Assembly: GCF_026107415.2 (NCBI RefSeq)
Contig: NZ_JAPCHX010000003.1
Location: 1-64,000 of the forward strand
DNA: 64,000 bases
Reading direction: 5' to 3'
Source: Microbacterium sp. MPKO10
GTDB taxonomy: Bacteria > Actinomycetota > Actinomycetes > Actinomycetales > Microbacteriaceae
In this document: piece by piece, positions 61,729 to 64,000 of the stretch
How the letters are laid out: each line of letters starts with the position of its first letter
Numbering within the stretch: position 1 is the stretch's first letter
The notes under the pieces: model-generated
What the model was told of the DNA's origin: nothing
Database searches by the model: none
Seen by the model: only the letters and a program-made list of their open reading frames with translations
Position numbers and translations under genes: made by a program

Positions 61729-61745
61729 GGCTACAAAGTGTAGCC
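61729..61745. promoter_or_regulatory. Operator 1 of the immunity switch
   Basis: GGCTACA-AAG-TGTAGCC is a perfect 17-bp palindrome, 24 bp upstream of the repressor start. It would cover the -35 region of the repressor promoter, whose -10 is probably TATCTT at 61713-61718 on the minus strand. Confidence 0.7.
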
Positions 61746-61765
61746 AAATAGGCACGCGTGTCGGC

Positions 61766-61794
61766 TTGACAGTAGCCAAGCGGCTACATACTGT
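61766..61794 (+). promoter_or_regulatory. Rightward early promoter containing operator 2
   Basis: TTGACA (61766-61771), a 17-base spacer and TACTGT (61789-61794) form a near-consensus promoter. The ATG follows six bases later, so the mRNA should be leaderless. The spacer is almost exactly operator 2, GTAGCC-AAGC-GGCTAC (61772-61787), so repressor binding would block polymerase directly. Confidence 0.8.
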
Positions 61795-61800
61795 TTAGGT

Positions 61801-62046
61801 ATGGCTACAGATCACATCACCGCAGAGCAGGCAGACAAGGTTGCCGCAGCAGTAGAGCGGGCAGGCATGAGCCGTACAAAGCTCGCTGACCTCACCGGAA
61901 TTCCCTACACGACGCTCGGACGCAAGATCAACGGGCACACCAGCTTCACCGCTGTAGAAATCTACGACATCGCGATTGCGCTCAACACTGCACCTGCAGC
62001 GCTGATGCCTCAGGTGCTGCTCTCAACTGCACGGAGCGCGGCCTGA
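61801..62046 (+). CDS. Cro-like helix-turn-helix protein
   Basis: The 81-residue protein is one helix-turn-helix domain (MSRTKLADLTGIPYTTLGRKI at about residues 23-43). It is the first gene of the rightward early operon, and its start ATG is the probable 5' end of the mRNA. It likely competes with the divergent repressor. It overlaps the next gene by one base. Confidence 0.8.
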   Translation: MATDHITAEQADKVAAAVERAGMSRTKLADLTGIPYTTLGRKINGHTSFTAVEIYDIAIALNTAPAALMPQVLLSTARSAA

Positions 62047-62234
62047 TGGCTGAGGTGTTCACAACAAAGCGTGCCGCCGAGTATTGCGGCCTTGCCGAGC
62101 AGACTCTCCGGAATCTTCTTCATGACGGACACGGGCCGGTCAGGTACAAGCAGGGACGCAAGAACGCGTTCTTCGCATCCGATCTCGACAAGTGGCTCGA
62201 GGGCCGCATCGCTCCCTTGGAGCGTGCAGCATGA
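62046..62234 (+). CDS. Excisionase-like MerR-type DNA-binding protein
   Basis: The 62-residue protein has a winged helix-turn-helix of the excisionase/AlpA class: TKRAAEYCGLAEQTLRNLL, then GPVRYKQGRKNAFFASDLDKWL. It probably directs the integrase toward excision. It overlaps both neighbours, so it is translated as part of the early operon. Confidence 0.82.
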   Translation: MAEVFTTKRAAEYCGLAEQTLRNLLHDGHGPVRYKQGRKNAFFASDLDKWLEGRIAPLERAA

Positions 62235-62428
62235 TCGCCACAGTCATTGGCTGGGCAATGGTTCTCGGCGCAGTGGTCTTGTTCGGTGGTCTGCTTACTG
62301 CTCCGTTTTGGGCGCGGTCGGTTGAGCCGGCGGATGATGCGCCCTGGTACGACCCGGACTTTGACCCTGATCGCATCCGTGACATTCGTTTGGACGACTG
62401 GGATGAACCGAACCCGCTAGACGACTAA
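62231..62428 (+). CDS. Small membrane protein of the element
   Basis: The 65-residue protein has one membrane helix (about residues 4-26) and an acidic tail rich in Asp, Trp and Arg. It starts at ATG 62231 on an ATGA overlap. I do not recognise it. It ends the early operon before a 600-bp gene-free interval. Confidence 0.7.
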   Translation: MIATVIGWAMVLGAVVLFGGLLTAPFWARSVEPADDAPWYDPDFDPDRIRDIRLDDWDEPNPLDD

Positions 62429-63028
62429 CACCCATTTTTCTTAGGCCTTGTGACGGTCAAGCGTCACTTGGTCGCTGGTTTGGCGTACCTGAAAACGCCC
62501 GTTTCAAGTGTGACGCGGTCATCCTGCCGCTATCAGCACAGCTTGGACCAACTACATAGAGAGCAACGTCCAGTCCCGGAGCGTATGACCAAGACCGGGG
62601 AACGGGAGAGCGAAGCCGCCCATTGGAGACGGCTGGGAGTTGCTGTGGTGCAGGGTAGCCAGTTCTTGGTCCTGCATGGGCGTGATGGAGAGTTCAAAGG
62701 CTGCGCTTTGTGCGTGTGAGTCCAATTCTGAAGCGCCGTATAGAGGTAGCGCCGGGTTAGCCGGTGAGCGCCAAGTCGTAGAAGCCCATCTATCGCAGTC
62801 TTGCGCGGGGGCCGTCACCGTCATGTGTGGCGGACGAGTCGCAGGGAAACGGGCTGGCGAGGTGAGCGTAAAGGCGTCGTGGAGAGTTCGAAGCTCTCCC
62901 ACCTCACTAGGCGGTTGGTGCCACCGATCTTATTCGGCGGACAAGTCCACGAGCCGTCACCTTGTAAATAACTGACCCCCGCTGTCCTGGCCGACGGCGG
63001 GGGTCTTTAGCTGATTGGAGATACCAGC
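62429..63028 (+). other. 600-bp interval without a convincing gene; possible structured RNA
   Basis: Open frames here (for example 62450-62719) use codons unlike the rest of the window, with weak third-position GC, and resemble nothing I know. The interval is lower in GC and ends in a strong terminator. Inside it, 62859-62905 folds as two stacked six-base stems (GAGGTG/CACCTC and GGAGAG/CTCTCC) with a tRNA-T-arm-like TTCGAAG loop and a 16-base bulge on the 5' side. A long non-coding RNA of the element is plausible. Confidence 0.4.
62974..63008 (+). terminator. Terminator at the end of the gene-free interval
   Basis: Nine-base arms GACCCCCGC and GCGGGGGTC (62974-62982 and 62997-63005) are followed by TTT. 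It lies 20 bp before the next gene. Confidence 0.8.
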
Positions 63029-63382
63029 ATGACTGATACTACGTGGCCGTACCCAACAACACCTGAACCGAAACGATCGTCTGCACCGCTCGCATGGGTG
63101 CTCGTCAGCATCCTCGCTGTCGGCGGCACGGCTGCCGGGATGGTGCAGTTCTCGATGGTGCAGGAACGTGACCAGCGCATCGAGAACCTCGGTGGCGTCA
63201 TCAATGACCTCAACTACCAGCTAGAGCAGTGCAACGAGCAAGCGACGGCGTACAAAGACGCGAACATCGCGTTCACCGAGTCAGTCTCCGACTACCTCAG
63301 CGCTTTTCCTTTCGGCGAGCTCGACCTCACTGAGGCAACCCGCCATGTCGAGGACGCGAACGCATTTGAGTGTGTGTCATGA
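63029..63382 (+). CDS. Single-pass membrane protein of the element
   Basis: The 117-residue protein has a short Pro-rich N-terminus, one membrane helix (about 22-42) and a helical, probably coiled-coil, outer part (RDQRIENLGGVINDLNYQLE). It could be a spanin- or stalk-like phage protein, but I do not recognise it. A GATTGGAGAT Shine-Dalgarno precedes the ATG. It overlaps the next gene (ATGA). Confidence 0.7.
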   Translation: MTDTTWPYPTTPEPKRSSAPLAWVLVSILAVGGTAAGMVQFSMVQERDQRIENLGGVINDLNYQLEQCNEQATAYKDANIAFTESVSDYLSAFPFGELDLTEATRHVEDANAFECVS

Positions 63383-63717
63383 ACCCGATGATCTGGGGCG
63401 AGGATTCCCCTCGAGCTCGTGTCACGGACCCGATCACGTCGCAGGTCGCGGCTGATCGCTCGGCGGTGACGTTGACGCCGTTGCGGAAGGCGGTTCTTGC
63501 GCTGATGTTCGTGCAGGGCAACGCGATGAAGGGTTCGGACATCAACTGGGCCTACGCGAAGCATCAACCGGCGCATGAGGAGCGGGGGTGGCCTCGTTGT
63601 CATTGGGATTCCCCACGCAAGAGAGCAGGGGAATTGGCCGCTGACGGGTTCCTCGTGATCGTGGGCCGGTCTGAGGGGGAGAGCGTGTATGCGCTTCCGG
63701 AGTTGAGGGAAGTATGA
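63379..63717 (+). CDS. Phage-type winged-helix-like protein
   Basis: The 112-residue protein contains a DPITSQVAADRSAVTLTPLR segment and a GDLAADGFLV-like wing (AGELAADGFLVIVG), a pattern common in small phage proteins related to MarR or Rep-like winged helices. The central part has HWDSPRKRAGEL. The exact role is unknown. It is coupled on both sides by ATGA overlaps. Confidence 0.65.
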   Translation: MNPMIWGEDSPRARVTDPITSQVAADRSAVTLTPLRKAVLALMFVQGNAMKGSDINWAYAKHQPAHEERGWPRCHWDSPRKRAGELAADGFLVIVGRSEGESVYALPELREV

Positions 63718-63902
63718 ACGACCAGAGCAATCCTGACTGGGCTGACAATCTCGTGTCGATGCCGGGTGATGATCCGAAGACGGAACCCATCACCCTGCCG
63801 ACGCGTGGGGCAGACAAGAACAAGGCCACACAGTTAGCTGTGGTCGGTCTGTTGCTTATCGGCGTGATCATCATCACCGTCATTTGGGCGGTCGGGTCAT
63901 GA
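63714..63902 (+). CDS. Small membrane protein of the element
   Basis: The 62-residue protein has an acidic, Pro-containing N-terminus and one C-terminal membrane helix (QLAVVGLLLIGVIIITVIWA). It overlaps both neighbouring genes by four bases. The function is unknown. Confidence 0.65.
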   Translation: MNDQSNPDWADNLVSMPGDDPKTEPITLPTRGADKNKATQLAVVGLLLIGVIIITVIWAVGS

Positions 63903-64000
63903 GAGCAACAGCGTTGCTGATCGTGTGCGCACTTGTTTGCACGGCGATCGCAGGGGTTCGGGGCGAGTGGGACGGTGTGTCTCTTCTCGCCCTCATTTTT
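63899..64000 (+). CDS. Partial membrane protein, cut by the window end
   Basis: The frame opens at ATG 63899 on the ATGA overlap and has no stop before the window ends. The 34 visible residues begin MRATALLIVCALVCTAIAG, a membrane helix or signal peptide. No family can be assigned. Confidence 0.55.
   Translation, partial: MRATALLIVCALVCTAIAGVRGEWDGVSLLALIF

Larger units (their letters stand above)
2..63113. repeat. Dispersed octamer GGATGCTG / CAGCATCC, about 45 copies
   Basis: I find GGATGCTG on the + strand at 2, 1102, 3326, 8353, 8488, 12420, 13155, 17805, 19576, 23287, 24982, 27796, 28542, 32796, 37017, 41212, 44402, 49353, 49714, 50558, 52373, 56828 and 57169. CAGCATCC lies at 26, 486, 6045, 7615, 8828, 8913, 10214, 13049, 14612, 16897, 21420, 23320, 25300, 32546, 32660, 39944, 45503, 48065, 51562, 53682, 57940 and 63106. 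The preferred extension is C before and TC or CC after. From base composition I would expect about two or three in all. Copies fall in coding DNA in different reading frames (Asp-Ala-Val, Ala-Ala-Ser, Arg-Met-Leu, Gln-His-Pro), so the constraint looks DNA-level. The function is unknown. Confidence 0.85.
60040..64000. mobile_element. Left part of a prophage or integrative element at tRNA-Lys
   Basis: A tyrosine integrase points at the tRNA-Lys 3' end from 80 bp away. It is followed by a divergent repressor/Cro-like pair, an excisionase-like protein and small phage-type genes, an arrangement typical of temperate actinophages. The attL core should lie in the tRNA 3' half (about 60040-60070). The right end and attR are outside the window. 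No structural phage genes are visible, so an integrative plasmid is possible. Confidence 0.85.

Noticed and set aside
62450-62719. 89-residue frame in the gene-free interval
   Set aside because: It starts with GTG without a Shine-Dalgarno, has weak third-position GC and resembles no known protein.
62836-62909. tRNA gene in the element
   Set aside because: A T-arm-like hairpin and an acceptor-like stem exist, but there is no D arm or anticodon arm and the distance is too short.
2-63113. The octamer as a Chi site for AdnAB or a KOPS element
   Set aside because: The copies are evenly split between strands in the window, whereas Chi and KOPS are strand-biased. A single window cannot fully exclude this, so it remains a test in the finding.

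Overview
The window is 64 kb of high-GC chromosome from an actinobacterium. Gene content and order fit Microbacteriaceae or a close relative: AdnAB instead of AddAB/RecBCD, a UPF0182 protein, DUF3107, DUF3039, a DinB protein of the type linked to mycothiol, RF2 without a programmed frameshift, a tmRNA tag ending ALAA, and many apparently leaderless genes. Most genes are ordinary chromosomal genes. From about 60.07 kb to the right edge the DNA is an integrated element inserted beside a tRNA-Lys gene.

Layout. 0-6.5 kb: an M24 aminopeptidase, an endonuclease/phosphatase-fold membrane protein, a PHP phosphoesterase, a DEAD-box RNA helicase, a ferritin-like protein, DUF3107 and a small membrane protein. 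6.7-23.3 kb: a DNA-repair and proteostasis block (adnA-adnB, phosphotransferase, nudC, a UvrD2-like helicase, an orphan E1-like cyclodehydratase homologue, a DUF2342 protein, a PDZ-Lon protease, UPF0182). Its order recalls the Rv3193c-Rv3211 region of Mycobacterium tuberculosis. 23.4-31.3 kb: initiator tRNA and mixed enzymes (DinB, M24 homologue, SDR with a divergent MmyB-type regulator, nitrilase, aminotransferase, HtrA protease). 31.4-38.6 kb: a surface-polymer cluster with two GT2 glycosyltransferases, a CDP-alcohol phosphotransferase, a TagF-like polymerase, a TagGH-like exporter and a nucleotidyltransferase. 38.9-43.1 kb: an ABC exporter whose ATPase carries a roughly 650-residue disordered N-terminus with a histone-H1-like Lys/Ala repeat. 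43.2-48.9 kb: DUF3039, pncB, murI-rph-rdgB, a CDF metal exporter, DedA and tRNA-Leu. 49.0-53.5 kb: a seven-gene Tad (Flp pilus) operon. 53.5-60.1 kb: an MFS transporter, prfB, ftsEX, smpB, ssrA, an inositol-phosphatase-family protein and tRNA-Lys. 60.1-64 kb: integrase, candidate SOS box, divergent repressor/Cro-like switch with two operators, excisionase-like protein, a 600-bp gene-free interval ending in a terminator, and small phage-like genes cut by the window end.

The most unusual signal is in no single gene. The octamer GGATGCTG and its complement occur about 45 times by hand count (23 on one strand, 22 on the other), where base composition predicts only a few. They fall in all reading-frame contexts, and two inverted pairs form hairpins just downstream of genes. 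This is the pattern of DNA-uptake-sequence systems. The window also holds a Tad pilus operon, the pilus type needed for transformation in Micrococcus luteus. The link is a hypothesis. A second recurrent signal is a TANNNT hexamer ending 6 or 7 bases before the start codon at about 15 genes, which fits widespread leaderless transcription.
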